Counted from the stretch's first letter, positions 1 to 8,568 are shown. The stretch is DNA of 64,000 bases from Dyella caseinilytica (GCF_016865235.1 NZ_CP064030.1:3968001-4032000), one strand, 5' to 3'. Made by a program: numbers and translations. Notes: a model not told the origin generated them from the letters alone.

Positions 1-451
1 AGCCCAAGCGCTTTTTGCTCTTGCGCAGGTTGAAGAACAACTTGCGCTGCGCCTTGGTGGTGGCCACCTTCACGATGCGCCAGTTGCGCAGGATGAACTC
101 GTGCATTTCTGCACGGATCCAGTGCACGGCAAAACTGACCAGGCGCACGCCCTGATCGGGGTCAAAACGCTTGACCGCCTTCATCAGGCCGATGTTGCCT
201 TCCTGAATAAGATCGGACAGCTGCAGACCGTAGCCGCTATAGCCACGGGCCACGTGAACAACAAAGCGCAGGTGCGACATCACCAGCTTGCGGGCGGAGG
301 CAAGATCCTCCTCCGACTGATAGCGGCGCGACAGGTCCTGCTCTTCTTCCTGGCTGAGCACCGGGATGCGGTGAACCGCCGAGATGTAGGCATCCAGACT
401 GCCAACGACGCTGGGAACCGGCAAAGTGGCCGCTGCCAAGGCTTGGGACAT
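1..451 (-). CDS. rpoH: RNA polymerase sigma-32 factor RpoH, N-terminal part (cut by window edge)
   Basis: Heat-shock sigma factor that directs RNA polymerase to chaperone and protease promoters. The translated start (MSQALAAATLPVPSVV, then SLDAYISAVHRIPVLSQEEE) and the core-binding region 2 stretch LVMSHLRFVVHVARGY followed by DLIQEGNIGLMKAVKRFDP are typical of RpoH, as is the later QRKLFFNLRKSKKRLG. Only about 150 codons lie in the window; regions 3 and 4 are off the left edge. The ATG at 449-451 is preceded by a strong AGGAGGT ribosome site. The gene follows ung on the same strand, and with ftsEX further upstream this is an expanded version of the classic ftsE-ftsX-rpoH neighbourhood. A perfect CIRCE operator lies 28 bases upstream, suggesting HrcA control. 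Confidence 0.95.
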   Translation of the reverse strand, partial: MSQALAAATLPVPSVVGSLDAYISAVHRIPVLSQEEEQDLSRRYQSEEDLASARKLVMSHLRFVVHVARGYSGYGLQLSDLIQEGNIGLMKAVKRFDPDQGVRLVSFAVHWIRAEMHEFILRNWRIVKVATTKAQRKLFFNLRKSKKRLG

Positions 452-479
452 GTTGGAACCTCCTGAATATGGGGTCAGC

Positions 480-506
480 TTAGCACTCTGGTACTTGGAG
501 TGCTAA
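480..506. promoter_or_regulatory. CIRCE operator (HrcA binding site) in the rpoH leader
   Basis: A perfect 9-9-9 inverted repeat, TTAGCACTC-N9-GAGTGCTAA, which matches the CIRCE consensus at all 18 arm positions. It ends 28 bases upstream of the rpoH start codon and lies downstream of the predicted promoter, so bound HrcA would block rpoH transcription. HrcA itself is not in the window. Confidence 0.93.
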
Positions 507-531
507 AGGCGTCCGGAGTTCCGGCGCCTTT
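505..531. terminator. Strong hairpin between ung and rpoH (terminator or leader hairpin)
   Basis: AAAGGCG, a one-base bulge and CCGG (505-516) pair with CCGG and CGCCTTT (521-531) around a 4-base loop. On the minus strand it ends in TTT and could terminate ung transcripts. It abuts the CIRCE site and the predicted rpoH start point, so it may instead lie at the 5' end of the rpoH leader. Its role is inferred. Confidence 0.45.
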
Positions 532-541
532 TATGTACCGA

Positions 542-571
542 ATAGTACACGAATGCCCCGGCCTTGTCCAA
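542..571 (-). promoter_or_regulatory. Candidate sigma-70 promoter for rpoH
   Basis: On the minus strand TTGGAC (566-571) is followed after 18 bases by TACTAT (542-547), a reasonable vegetative promoter. Transcription would begin near 535, upstream of the CIRCE site. Assigned by eye only. Confidence 0.4.
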
Positions 572-738
572 TCCGATGGTTGCCGGGAGGGGTGGTTTCA
601 AGCATGACTTTTGGGGGCTGAAGGGCCGGTAAGCGGAGGTGCGGCAAAGAAAGGGGTTGCCTCGCCTTGGCAGAACAGCCCCGGCCTATCTGACGCTTAA
701 GTCGGCGTCTCATTTCCCGCGCCATGGCGGGGTGGCGA

Positions 739-1449
739 TCAGGTGGCTTCGAGTTGGGCGCGAGGCGGTAGTGACCAGTCGATGGGTGGCTGCCCAATGT
801 TTTCCAGGTAACGGTTGGCGGCAGAGAAATGCCCGCAACCGATAAAACCGCGATGCGCGGACAGCGGCGAGGGATGCACTGATTTCAGTACAGCGTGGCG
901 GCGCGTATCGATCAGCTGGCCTTTGCGTTGCGCATAGGAGCCCCACAACATGAAAACGATGCCTTCGCGCTCGCGGTTAAGCGCGTCGATAGCTGCATCG
1001 GTAAAACCTTCCCAGCCCTTGCCTTGATGCGAAGCAGCCAGACTGCGCTCCACGGTAAGCACCGCATTGAGCAGTAGCACGCCGCGATCGGCCCACGGCG
1101 TGAGGCAGCCGTGATCGGGCGGCGCGATATTCAGGTCACGCTGGATTTCCTTGAAGATGTTGACCAGCGACGGGGGTGCCGGCACGCCCGGCCGCACGGA
1201 AAAACACAAACCATGTGCCTGCCCCGGCCCGTGATACGGATCCTGTCCCAGGATCACCACACGCACCGCATCGAACGACGTGTGCGAGAAGGCATTGAAG
1301 ATTTCCGGGCCAGGCGGATAGATCACCTTGCCGTTGCGCTTCTCCGCACGCAGAAACTCGGACAGCGCCCGCATGTCCGGCCGCTGCAGATAATCGCCAA
1401 TGCGCTCCTTCCACGAGGGCTCGAACTTGATGCGTTCTTCATCACTCAT
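739..1449 (-). CDS. ung: Uracil-DNA glycosylase, family 1
   Basis: Removes uracil from DNA by cleaving the N-glycosidic bond, the first step of base-excision repair. The 236-residue product has the expected family-1 length. It carries the water-activating motif GQDPYHGPGQAHGL with the catalytic Asp, the uracil-binding segment VLLLNAVLTV, and the DNA-intercalating loop HPSPLSAHRGF near the C-terminus. It lies 5 bases downstream of the tandem-receiver gene and upstream of rpoH, all on the minus strand. Nothing odd is seen in the reading frame. Confidence 0.97.
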   Translation of the reverse strand: MSDEERIKFEPSWKERIGDYLQRPDMRALSEFLRAEKRNGKVIYPPGPEIFNAFSHTSFDAVRVVILGQDPYHGPGQAHGLCFSVRPGVPAPPSLVNIFKEIQRDLNIAPPDHGCLTPWADRGVLLLNAVLTVERSLAASHQGKGWEGFTDAAIDALNREREGIVFMLWGSYAQRKGQLIDTRRHAVLKSVHPSPLSAHRGFIGCGHFSAANRYLENIGQPPIDWSLPPRAQLEAT

Positions 1450-1454
1450 TGCGG

Positions 1455-2297
1455 CTAGCCTGTTTCTTCGCGTGCGCGCAGATGTTGCGCCACACGCAAT
1501 TGAAACAGAAGCTTGGTGATCAGCAAACGTTCTTCGACCGGCTTTTCCACCAGGTCATTGGCGCCGGCACGGATCAGCATGGCCTGATTGTCGGGATTTT
1601 CATCACCGGTCATCACCAGCACCGGCAATTTGCCCTTGCCATAGCCGAAATCGGTGCGGATAAACTTGAGCAGGTCGCCGCCGGTCAGCTCGCCCTTGAG
1701 GCTGACGTCGGTCAGCACGACATCGACGCCGACCAAACCCTGCGCACGCTCGGTTTCCAGCATGGCCAGCGCATCTTCCACGCTGACCACATGGCGTACG
1801 GTAAGACCAATCTTCTCCAGCATGCGGCGTGTGGCCAGCGCGACGACGCGGCTGTCCTCCACGTACAGCACTACGCCTTCGGCGCTGCTTTCCGGCCGCA
1901 CATAGCCGCGGATGAATTCGGCCAGCGCCTGGAAGCCGAGTGATTTGTCGAAATAATCCGTGACGTGTTCGCCCAGCGCGCGGCGATGCAGGCGATCATC
2001 GACGTCGCCTGACACCACCACGATCGGCACATACACCTGCGGCGCGGATTCGCGCACATAGCGCGCCAGCTCCAGCCCATCCATGTCGGGCAGCCGCAAC
2101 GCGACGGTAATGAAATCGAACACGCCGTCGCCGAGCAGCTGCTGCGCTTCCGCGCCGCTGCCACAACCTACGACCTCAGCCTGCGGCAGCTCGGTTTTCA
2201 GTACGCGCGTGATCAGCTGGCGCACGACTTTGGAGCCGTCCACCACCAGCACACGCGGTGCAGCGCTGAGGTCGCGGCTGCTGATACTTGCAGTCAT
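1455..2297 (-). CDS. Tandem-receiver response regulator, first receiver degenerate
   Basis: A 280-residue protein made of two CheY-like receiver domains (about residues 15-132 and 142-272) with no output domain. The second receiver has the acidic pair E147/D148, phosphoacceptor D197 (LTDVSL), T230 and K252, so it should be phosphorylatable. In the first receiver the phosphoacceptor position is Ala66 (FITVALRLPDMDG) and the acidic pair is reduced to D20-G21, although K118 remains, so it is probably a pseudo-receiver. The ATG at 2295-2297 was preferred to one 25 codons upstream because the receiver fold and a GGGGA ribosome site fit it. No histidine kinase is adjacent. It is probably a signalling adaptor; the pathway is unknown. 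Confidence 0.85.
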   Translation of the reverse strand: MTASISSRDLSAAPRVLVVDGSKVVRQLITRVLKTELPQAEVVGCGSGAEAQQLLGDGVFDFITVALRLPDMDGLELARYVRESAPQVYVPIVVVSGDVDDRLHRRALGEHVTDYFDKSLGFQALAEFIRGYVRPESSAEGVVLYVEDSRVVALATRRMLEKIGLTVRHVVSVEDALAMLETERAQGLVGVDVVLTDVSLKGELTGGDLLKFIRTDFGYGKGKLPVLVMTGDENPDNQAMLIRAGANDLVEKPVEERLLITKLLFQLRVAQHLRAREETG

Positions 2298-2429
2298 TAA
2301 AAGTCCCCACCATCCCCTAAGCTTCCATGCTCGTGCGTCGGCAGACGCCCCTGCGCCCGTTTGGCCGGTCAATCATGCCTCAGACTCGCAGGAGGCAGTG
2401 CGAACGATTTCACCGCCTGCCTCATTCGT

Positions 2430-3410
2430 TCATGCAGCGCGCCGCAACTGCCAGGCGCTGACCAAGCGGGCGCCGAGCCAGCCGAGGACGGCGGCGGCCA
2501 CCGGTACAGCCAACAGCAGCCACGGCGGCAAGCCGCCCACGCGCAGCTTTCCACCGTAGGCTTGACTGAGCCGGGCCACGGGTTCGGCCAACGCAAACTC
2601 AATGGCGACCGCCAGACCCACTGCCAGAATGCCGCTGAACAGGCCGTACCAGATGCCGGCGTAGAGATACGGGCGGCGCACGAATGCGCGACTGGCGCCG
2701 ATCAGTTTCAGTACGCCGATTTCCTCGGCGCGGCTGGTGATGTCCACGCGTACCGTGTTGCCGACCACCAGCAACACCGCCAGCGCAAACAAGGCTGCCA
2801 GGATCAGCACAGCGCGATTTCCCACATTCAGCAGGGCGTCCAGGCGTTCACGCCAGGTGCCGCTGTCTTGCACGATGTCTACGCCCTGCATGCCGCGCAG
2901 ATCATCGACCAGATGATTGGCGGCATCGGCAGAAATGCCGTCCTGCGGCTGCACTTCGAGCACGTACGGTAGTGGGTTGTCGTCCAGCGCATGCAGCGAA
3001 TCGGAGAAGCCCTGCATCTTGCTCAGTTCGTCCATGCCCTGCTGCGGCGTCTTCACCGTGACGCTGGCGACGCCGTCATGCTGCTCGACCTGCTTGGCGA
3101 GCAGTTGTGCGTTACTGGCGACCTGATCCGTTTTCAGGAATACGTTGATGACCTGGTTGCGGCCCAGCGCATCGCCCAATGACTGTGCGTTGGAGAGCAG
3201 CAGATAGAAGGCCAGTGGCAACGCCAACGCCAGCCCCATCACCGCAACGGTCAGCAAGGTGCCCACCGGCTTGGACGACAGGCGGCGCAAGCTGGCACTC
3301 GCGCTCCAACCGTGATGCTCACGCCAGCTTGCTACCGGACGGCGATGACTGCGTTCGGTGCGCACGGGTGCCTGCGTCTGCGGGGCCTGAACCTCATTGG
3401 GCGTGCTCAT
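2430..3410 (-). CDS. ftsX: Cell division membrane protein FtsX
   Basis: Permease-like partner of FtsE. The FtsEX complex sits in the inner membrane at the division site, where it helps divisome assembly and controls septal murein hydrolases through EnvC-type activators. The 326-residue product has a Pro/Arg-rich cytoplasmic N-terminus, a first membrane segment (TLLTVAVMGLALALPLAFYLLL), a periplasmic domain of about 130 residues, then three further membrane segments with the FtsX-type motif TSRAEEIGVLKLIGAS. Its ATG overlaps the ftsE stop codon (ATGA), indicating translational coupling. Downstream lie the tandem-receiver gene, ung and rpoH on the same strand. Confidence 0.95.
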   Translation of the reverse strand: MSTPNEVQAPQTQAPVRTERSHRRPVASWREHHGWSASASLRRLSSKPVGTLLTVAVMGLALALPLAFYLLLSNAQSLGDALGRNQVINVFLKTDQVASNAQLLAKQVEQHDGVASVTVKTPQQGMDELSKMQGFSDSLHALDDNPLPYVLEVQPQDGISADAANHLVDDLRGMQGVDIVQDSGTWRERLDALLNVGNRAVLILAALFALAVLLVVGNTVRVDITSRAEEIGVLKLIGASRAFVRRPYLYAGIWYGLFSGILAVGLAVAIEFALAEPVARLSQAYGGKLRVGGLPPWLLLAVPVAAAVLGWLGARLVSAWQLRRAA

Positions 3411-4084
3411 AGCACTTCCTCCGCCGCCACATCCGCGACCAGGCGACCGTGATCAAGCACGATGACGCGTTTCTTCATGCGCTTGATCAACGGCAGATCA
3501 TGGCTGGCGATCAGCACGGTGGTGCCGACCTGCTGGAATTCCGCAAACAGTCCCATGATTTCGACGGCAAGCTGGGGGTCGAGATTGCCAGTCGGTTCGT
3601 CGGCAATCAGCACGGTCGGCTTTGCCACGATGGCGCGCGCGATGCCCACGCGCTGCTGCTCACCGGTGGAGAGCGAGGCAGGAAGCTGGCGCTCATAATC
3701 GAGCAGACTGACTTTCTCCAACGCTGCACGTACACGTCGGCCGCGCTCCTGCGGCGCGATGCCGCCGATCACCAACGGCAGTTCGACATTGGCGAACACG
3801 GTGCGATCCATCAGCAAGCGATGATCCTGGAACACCATGCCGAGACTGCGGCGCAATTTGGGAATGCCGCCCTGCCCGACCTTGGCCAGACTTTGCCCAT
3901 CGAGGCTGATGTGGCCATGCGAAGGGCGTTCGATGAGCGCCAGCAACTTGAGCAAGGTGCTCTTGCCTGCACCGGAATGACCGGTGACGAATGCCATCTC
4001 GCCCTTGGCGACTTCGAATGTGAGCTGAGAGAGGGCTTCATGCCCCCCTTCATAGCGCTTGCTGACCTGGTCGAAGCGGATCAC
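3407..4084 (-). CDS. ftsE: Cell division ATP-binding protein FtsE
   Basis: ABC-type ATPase of the FtsEX division complex. It shows Walker A GHSGAGKST, the Q-loop in GMVFQDHRLL, signature LSTGEQQRV, Walker B VLIADEPTGNLD and the switch His in IASHDL. A GTG at 4082-4084 (VIRFDQVSKRY) is the likely start: it matches the usual family N-terminus and has AGGTGGGG six bases upstream. An in-frame ATG eight codons earlier (4106-4108) would add a non-conserved tail. It is coupled to ftsX by a 4-base overlap. Confidence 0.95.
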   Translation of the reverse strand: MIRFDQVSKRYEGGHEALSQLTFEVAKGEMAFVTGHSGAGKSTLLKLLALIERPSHGHISLDGQSLAKVGQGGIPKLRRSLGMVFQDHRLLMDRTVFANVELPLVIGGIAPQERGRRVRAALEKVSLLDYERQLPASLSTGEQQRVGIARAIVAKPTVLIADEPTGNLDPQLAVEIMGLFAEFQQVGTTVLIASHDLPLIKRMKKRVIVLDHGRLVADVAAEEVL

Positions 4085-4232
4085 CGCGTTCCCCACCTTT
4101 AACCGCATGTGTCGATGGCGGCAAGGATAAGGGATGCGGTAGTGCCTGTCCTCCTATGCGCCACGCTTCGACGCGAGGTCATCGTGATGAAGGCATCACA
4201 GGGACGCGGAATCTGCGCGACCACCGGAACAG

Positions 4233-4260
4233 CGCCTTCCCCGGCTTGCGGGGGAAGGCG
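4233..4260. terminator. Hairpin downstream of rhlB
   Basis: A 10-base perfect stem (CGCCTTCCCC/GGGGAAGGCG, 8-base loop) lies 13 bases beyond the rhlB stop codon. No T-tract follows on either strand, so it is a 3'-end stabiliser or weak terminator at best. Confidence 0.4.
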
Positions 4261-4273
4261 TTGGATACTGCGC

Positions 4274-5926
4274 TCAGCGGCCTTTGAACAGATTCACCAG
4301 GCGACGGAAGAAACCCTGCTTCCTCGGCGCCGGTTGCTCGCCGGACGGCGATTGCGCCACCACCTGACGTGAGGGACGACTGTTGTTGCCACCCGAAGCA
4401 GTCACCTGATTGGCGGCGACCTCTGCACCCGGCGCGGCACCCGCACGACGACGGCCGCGGCCACCACGGCGACGGCGACGCTTGCCCTCGCCACTGGTTT
4501 CGCCTTGCGGCTTGTCGGAAGGTACCGGCGCGGACACGACATCCGTATGGGCGGCAGCGGCTTCCTCGACACGCGGCTTGCGCGGACGATCTTCGCGACG
4601 CCGTTCCGGCGCGCCAGAGCGCTCGCCGGTACGACCACTGCGGTGGCGCGGGCCACCTGAGGGTTTGTCACGCGACACAACCTTGTCGCCAAACGCCGCG
4701 CTATCGGAAGCAGCATCCGCTACGAACTGAGCGTCGATCTGCTTCGGCTCCGGCATCACCAGCAATTCGGGAGCGATCGCCGCGGTGGGAATCTTCTGCC
4801 CGATGTATTCCTCGATATCCGGCAGCGACATGGCGTACAAGTCGCAAGCGAAGCTGATCGCATCGCCTTCAGCACCCAGACGCGCGGTGCGGCCGATGCG
4901 GTGCACGTAGTCTTCGGCATCCTGCGGCAGGTCGTAGTTGAAGACGTGGCTGACGGCGGGAATATGCAGACCGCGTGCGGCCACGTCAGTGCAAACGAGG
5001 ATGTCGAGCTGCCCATCCTGGAAGCGCTGCAGCAACTTCTGGCGCTTCAACTGCGGCACATCGCCGGACAGTGCGCCAACGCGATAGCCCTGACGCTTGA
5101 CGCGATCAGTGATGCGCTCGGCAGCCGCCTTGGTGTTGACGAAGATGATGCTGCGCTCGGCCTTGGTCTGCTCGAGCAAGTTGAGCAGCAGCGGCATCTT
5201 CTCTTCCTTGGCGGGGAAGTAGACCAGCTGGCGCACCCGATCGGCGGTGACGTTATCGGTCTCCACCACCAGCTTCTCGGCGTTGTGCATGTGCTCGTAG
5301 GCCAACTCCAGCACGCGGTGCGACAGTGTGGCCGAGAACAGCAGCACCTGGCGCTGCTCGCGCGTCGGCAGGCGGCGGAAGATGAAGCGCACGTCCTTGA
5401 TGAAGCCAAGGTCGAACATGCGGTCAGCTTCGTCGACCACCATCACTTCGACGCCGTTGAAGCCGAACACGTTCTGCTTGTGGTAGTCGAGCAGGCGGCC
5501 GGGCGTGGCGATGATGATGTCGCAGCCGTCCTTCAGCAGTTGCCGCTGCTTGTCGTAGTCGACGCCGCCGTAGATCAGCGCAGTGCGCAGGCCGGTGTAG
5601 CGGCCGATGCTCTTGGCGTCCTTTTCGATCTGGATCGCCAGTTCGCGGGTCGGTGCGATCACCAGTGCACGCGGATCGGAATCCTTGCGCTCGGCCACTG
5701 CCGGCTGGGTCAGCAGGCGATTCATCATCGCAACCAGGAAGGCGCAGGTCTTGCCGGTGCCGGTCTGGGCCTGGCCGGCCACGTCGCGGCCGGTGAGCGC
5801 TATCGGCAGGGTCAGCGCCTGGATCGGCGTGCAACGTGCGAAGCCGGCCTCGTCGAGGCCTTGCTGCAGCAGCGGGTGCAAATCGAATTGGGTGAAAAAG
5901 GTTTCAGTGAGTACAGTCTGGGACAT
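4274..5926 (-). CDS. rhlB: DEAD-box ATP-dependent RNA helicase RhlB
   Basis: RNA helicase that unwinds structured RNA, in many proteobacteria as part of the RNA degradosome. The 550-residue product has the Q motif ending FARCTPIQ, motif I AQTGTGKT (residues 53-60), motif II VDEADRMFDLGF, motif III SAT, and motif VI HRIGRTAR. After about residue 420 comes a long disordered, highly basic tail (EGKRRRRRGGRGRRRAG), typical of RNA-binding extensions. The start at 5924-5926 (MSQTVLTETFF) was preferred to an ATG 55 codons upstream whose extension resembles no helicase. It is divergent from trxA-rho, the same arrangement as in Escherichia coli, which supports RhlB over related helicases. Confidence 0.92.
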   Translation of the reverse strand: MSQTVLTETFFTQFDLHPLLQQGLDEAGFARCTPIQALTLPIALTGRDVAGQAQTGTGKTCAFLVAMMNRLLTQPAVAERKDSDPRALVIAPTRELAIQIEKDAKSIGRYTGLRTALIYGGVDYDKQRQLLKDGCDIIIATPGRLLDYHKQNVFGFNGVEVMVVDEADRMFDLGFIKDVRFIFRRLPTREQRQVLLFSATLSHRVLELAYEHMHNAEKLVVETDNVTADRVRQLVYFPAKEEKMPLLLNLLEQTKAERSIIFVNTKAAAERITDRVKRQGYRVGALSGDVPQLKRQKLLQRFQDGQLDILVCTDVAARGLHIPAVSHVFNYDLPQDAEDYVHRIGRTARLGAEGDAISFACDLYAMSLPDIEEYIGQKIPTAAIAPELLVMPEPKQIDAQFVADAASDSAAFGDKVVSRDKPSGGPRHRSGRTGERSGAPERRREDRPRKPRVEEAAAAHTDVVSAPVPSDKPQGETSGEGKRRRRRGGRGRRRAGAAPGAEVAANQVTASGGNNSRPSRQVVAQSPSGEQPAPRKQGFFRRLVNLFKGR

Positions 5927-6286
5927 GAATGGGGATTCTGGTACGAGCCGGCGCAGGGCGACCGGCCCGGTCCCGCAGTCAGTCAGGCAACTTTGGGACA
6001 GGTGGATGGGTGCGGCGCGCTTCAGGCAGCGGCGCCGAAAGGGCGGCACGTCCCGCCGGCATAGGTGAAACGACTTATAAAGCCACCTCACCTATACCAG
6101 CTGGACCTGCCGCAAGTGCCCTTGAATCGCTTGAATCGCGTCCCGACTTAGGCTGGAATGGAACCCTGCCGCAACGGCACCGCTTCCATTCCCGGATCGA
6201 CCCGCGCCTCATGGGCATTCCTATAGTGTAGCTGATGATCGGCGCGCGATCGTAAACCCCACCCGCCTTACCCTCGGAGACCCACG

Positions 6287-6613
6287 GTGAGCGAACTTAT
6301 CAGTCATGTGAGCGACGACGCCTTCGACCAGGAAGTGCTGAAGTCTGAAACCCCCGTCCTGCTGGACTTCTGGGCCGAATGGTGTGGCCCGTGCAAGGCC
6401 ATCGCCCCCGCCCTGGAAGATCTCGCCAAGCAGTACGAAGGCAAGCTGCGGGTGGTCAAGCTGAACATCGACCATAACCAGAAAACCCCCCGCACCTACG
6501 GCGTGCGCGGCATTCCGACCCTGATGGTGTTCAAGAACGGCAAAGTCGAGGCCACCCAGATCGGCGCGGTCAGCAAGGGCCAGCTGGCTCAGATGATCGA
6601 CAAGGCCATCTAA
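6287..6613 (+). CDS. trxA: Thioredoxin 1
   Basis: Small redox protein that reduces protein disulfides in the cytoplasm. The 108-residue length and the active site WCGPCK (Cys33, Cys36), the cis-proline segment RGIPTLMVF and the glycine motif after it are canonical. The start is a GTG at 6287 with a GGAG site upstream. It lies upstream of rho, a widely conserved pairing in Gammaproteobacteria, with a long-stem hairpin but no clear terminator between them. Confidence 0.97.
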   Translation: MSELISHVSDDAFDQEVLKSETPVLLDFWAEWCGPCKAIAPALEDLAKQYEGKLRVVKLNIDHNQKTPRTYGVRGIPTLMVFKNGKVEATQIGAVSKGQLAQMIDKAI

Positions 6614-6632
6614 GGGGCGCCTAACCGCCTCT

Positions 6633-6669
6633 CTCGCTGCGCATGCCCTTTACGACGCTGCGCAGCGAG
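6633..6669 (+). other. Long-stem hairpin between trxA and rho
   Basis: An 11-base perfect inverted repeat (CTCGCTGCGCA at 6633-6643, TGCGCAGCGAG at 6659-6669) with a 15-base loop. No U-tract follows, so it does not look like an intrinsic terminator. It lies about 100 bases before rho and may be part of a leader; rho leaders are known to mediate autoregulation in E. coli. Confidence 0.4.
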
Positions 6670-6768
6670 TGCTAGATTCATTCAGTCGGGGCTCTCTTGC
6701 CCCCTCGCGCATTCCGCGCAACGCTCGTCCTCCCTCCTGTCATCAACGGCGCCCCGTGAGGTTTGCCC

Positions 6769-8517
6769 GTGTCCGATATCGAAAGCAAAGATTCTTCCGA
6801 CGCCATTAGCGCCGAACCCAAAACTGTGACTGATACCCCTACTCGAACCCGTTCACCACGACGATCCGCTGCCGCAGCGGCCGATGCCAACGCGCAAGGC
6901 AACAAAGCCGCGGAAGCTCCGGCGCCCGCTGTCGAGCGCCCGGCCCCTGCCGCCGAATCGCCCGCCCCTTCCTCCCCGGCGCAAGAACAGCTGCGCTACG
7001 GCGGCAACGGCCAGGCAAGCGAAGGCCAGCAGCAGGAAGCGCCTCGCGAGAACAACCAGGGCGGCCAGAACAACGGCGGTCAGAACGGCCCCTACCAGGG
7101 CAACAACGACCGCCGCAACGACCGTAACGATCGCAACCGTCGCCGTCGCCATGAGCGCAACCAGCGCCCGCCAGGCCAGGGTGGCGGCGCGCCGCGCAAC
7201 CCGCACGGCTTGCCGGTGGATGATGAGAACGCGGATATCGGCAGCAACGATCGCGTCATCAACCTCACCGAACTCAAGCGCAAGAACCCGGTTCAGCTGC
7301 TGGAGTTCGCCGAATCGCTGGGCATCCAGGAAGGCGTCGCCCGCCAACGTCGCCAGGATGTGATCTTCAACATCCTCAAAGCCCACGCTCGCTCTGGCGG
7401 CGGTATCTGGGCCGAGGGTGTGCTGGAAATCCTGCAGGATGGCTTCGGCTTCCTCCGCTCCGCCGACGAGTCGTACCTGGCCGGCCCCGACGACATCTAC
7501 GTATCGCCCAGCCAGATCCGCCGCTTCAACCTGCGCACCGGCGACTACATCACCGGACGCGTGCGTCATCCGAAGGAAGGCGAGCGCTACTTCGCGCTGC
7601 TGAAGGTCGACGACATCAACGGCGATCCGCCGGAAGCATCGAAAAACAAGATGCTGTTCGAGAACCTGACGCCGCTGTTCCCACGCAAGGCGTTCAAGCT
7701 CGAGCGCGGCAACGGGTCGAGCGAAGACATCACCGGACGCATCCTGGATCTGGTCGCACCGATCGGTCGCGGTCAGCGCGGCTTGATTGTCTCGCAGCCG
7801 AAATCCGGTAAAACGATGATGCTGCAGAACATCGCGCAGGCCATCACGTACAACCATCCCGATGCGCATCTGATCATGCTGTTGATCGATGAGCGTCCGG
7901 AAGAAGTGACGGAAATCGCCCGCACCGTTCGCGCCGAAGTGATCAGCTCCACCTTCGACGAACCCGCTGTGCGTCACGTGCAGGTCGCCGAAATGGTGAT
8001 CGAACGTGCGAAGCGCCTGGTCGAACACAAGAAAGACGTGGTGATCCTGCTCGACTCCATCACGCGTCTGGCGCGCGCCTACAACACCGTGGTGCCCAGC
8101 TCCGGCAAGGTGCTCACCGGTGGTGTGGATGCCAACGCACTACAACGTCCGAAGCGCTTCTTCGGCGCGGCACGTAACGTGGAAGAAGGCGGCTCGCTCA
8201 CCATCATCGCCACCGCGCTGATCGAAACCGGCAGCAAGATGGACGAGGTGATCTACGAAGAGTTCAAGGGCACCGGCAACATGGAAGTGCACTTGTCTCG
8301 CCGCATCTCCGAAAAGCGCGTGTATCCAGCTATCGACATCAACCGTTCCGGCACACGTCGCGAAGATCTACTGATCGAGCCGGATCTGCTGGCCAAGATC
8401 TGGATTCTGCGCAAGCTGCTGCATCCGATGGACGAGCTGGCAGCCATGGAATTCATGCTCGACAAGATGAAGAACACCAAGTCCAACGACGAGTTCTTCA
8501 ATTCGATGAAGCGCTGA
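6769..8517 (+). CDS. rho: Transcription termination factor Rho with long disordered N-terminus
   Basis: Hexameric RNA-dependent ATPase that terminates transcription. Residues of about 1-150 form a low-complexity extension rich in Ala/Pro, then Asn/Gln/Gly (NNQGGQNNGGQN) and Arg/Asn/Asp (RRNDRNDRNRRRRHER). The normal Rho follows: NLTELKRKNPVQLLEFAESLGI, an RNA-binding cold-shock-like domain (GFGFLRSADESYL), Walker A SQPKSGKTMML, Walker B VILLDSITRLARAYN, and the Q/R-loop region SGKVLTGGVDANALQRPKRFFGAARN. At 582 residues it is about 160 longer than E. coli Rho, all in the extension. GTG 6769 is preferred (GAGG upstream) over TTG 6763. An intrinsic terminator follows. Confidence 0.96.
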   Translation: MSDIESKDSSDAISAEPKTVTDTPTRTRSPRRSAAAAADANAQGNKAAEAPAPAVERPAPAAESPAPSSPAQEQLRYGGNGQASEGQQQEAPRENNQGGQNNGGQNGPYQGNNDRRNDRNDRNRRRRHERNQRPPGQGGGAPRNPHGLPVDDENADIGSNDRVINLTELKRKNPVQLLEFAESLGIQEGVARQRRQDVIFNILKAHARSGGGIWAEGVLEILQDGFGFLRSADESYLAGPDDIYVSPSQIRRFNLRTGDYITGRVRHPKEGERYFALLKVDDINGDPPEASKNKMLFENLTPLFPRKAFKLERGNGSSEDITGRILDLVAPIGRGQRGLIVSQPKSGKTMMLQNIAQAITYNHPDAHLIMLLIDERPEEVTEIARTVRAEVISSTFDEPAVRHVQVAEMVIERAKRLVEHKKDVVILLDSITRLARAYNTVVPSSGKVLTGGVDANALQRPKRFFGAARNVEEGGSLTIIATALIETGSKMDEVIYEEFKGTGNMEVHLSRRISEKRVYPAIDINRSGTRREDLLIEPDLLAKIWILRKLLHPMDELAAMEFMLDKMKNTKSNDEFFNSMKR

Positions 8518-8540
8518 TTTTCGCTGCAATCAAAAGCAAA

Positions 8541-8568
8541 AACGCCCGGCAAATGCCGGGCGTTTTTG
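8541..8568 (+). terminator. Intrinsic terminator of rho
   Basis: CGCCCGGC (8543-8550), a 4-base AAAT loop and GCCGGGCG (8555-8562), followed at once by TTTTT. It starts 24 bases after the rho stop codon. Confidence 0.93.
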
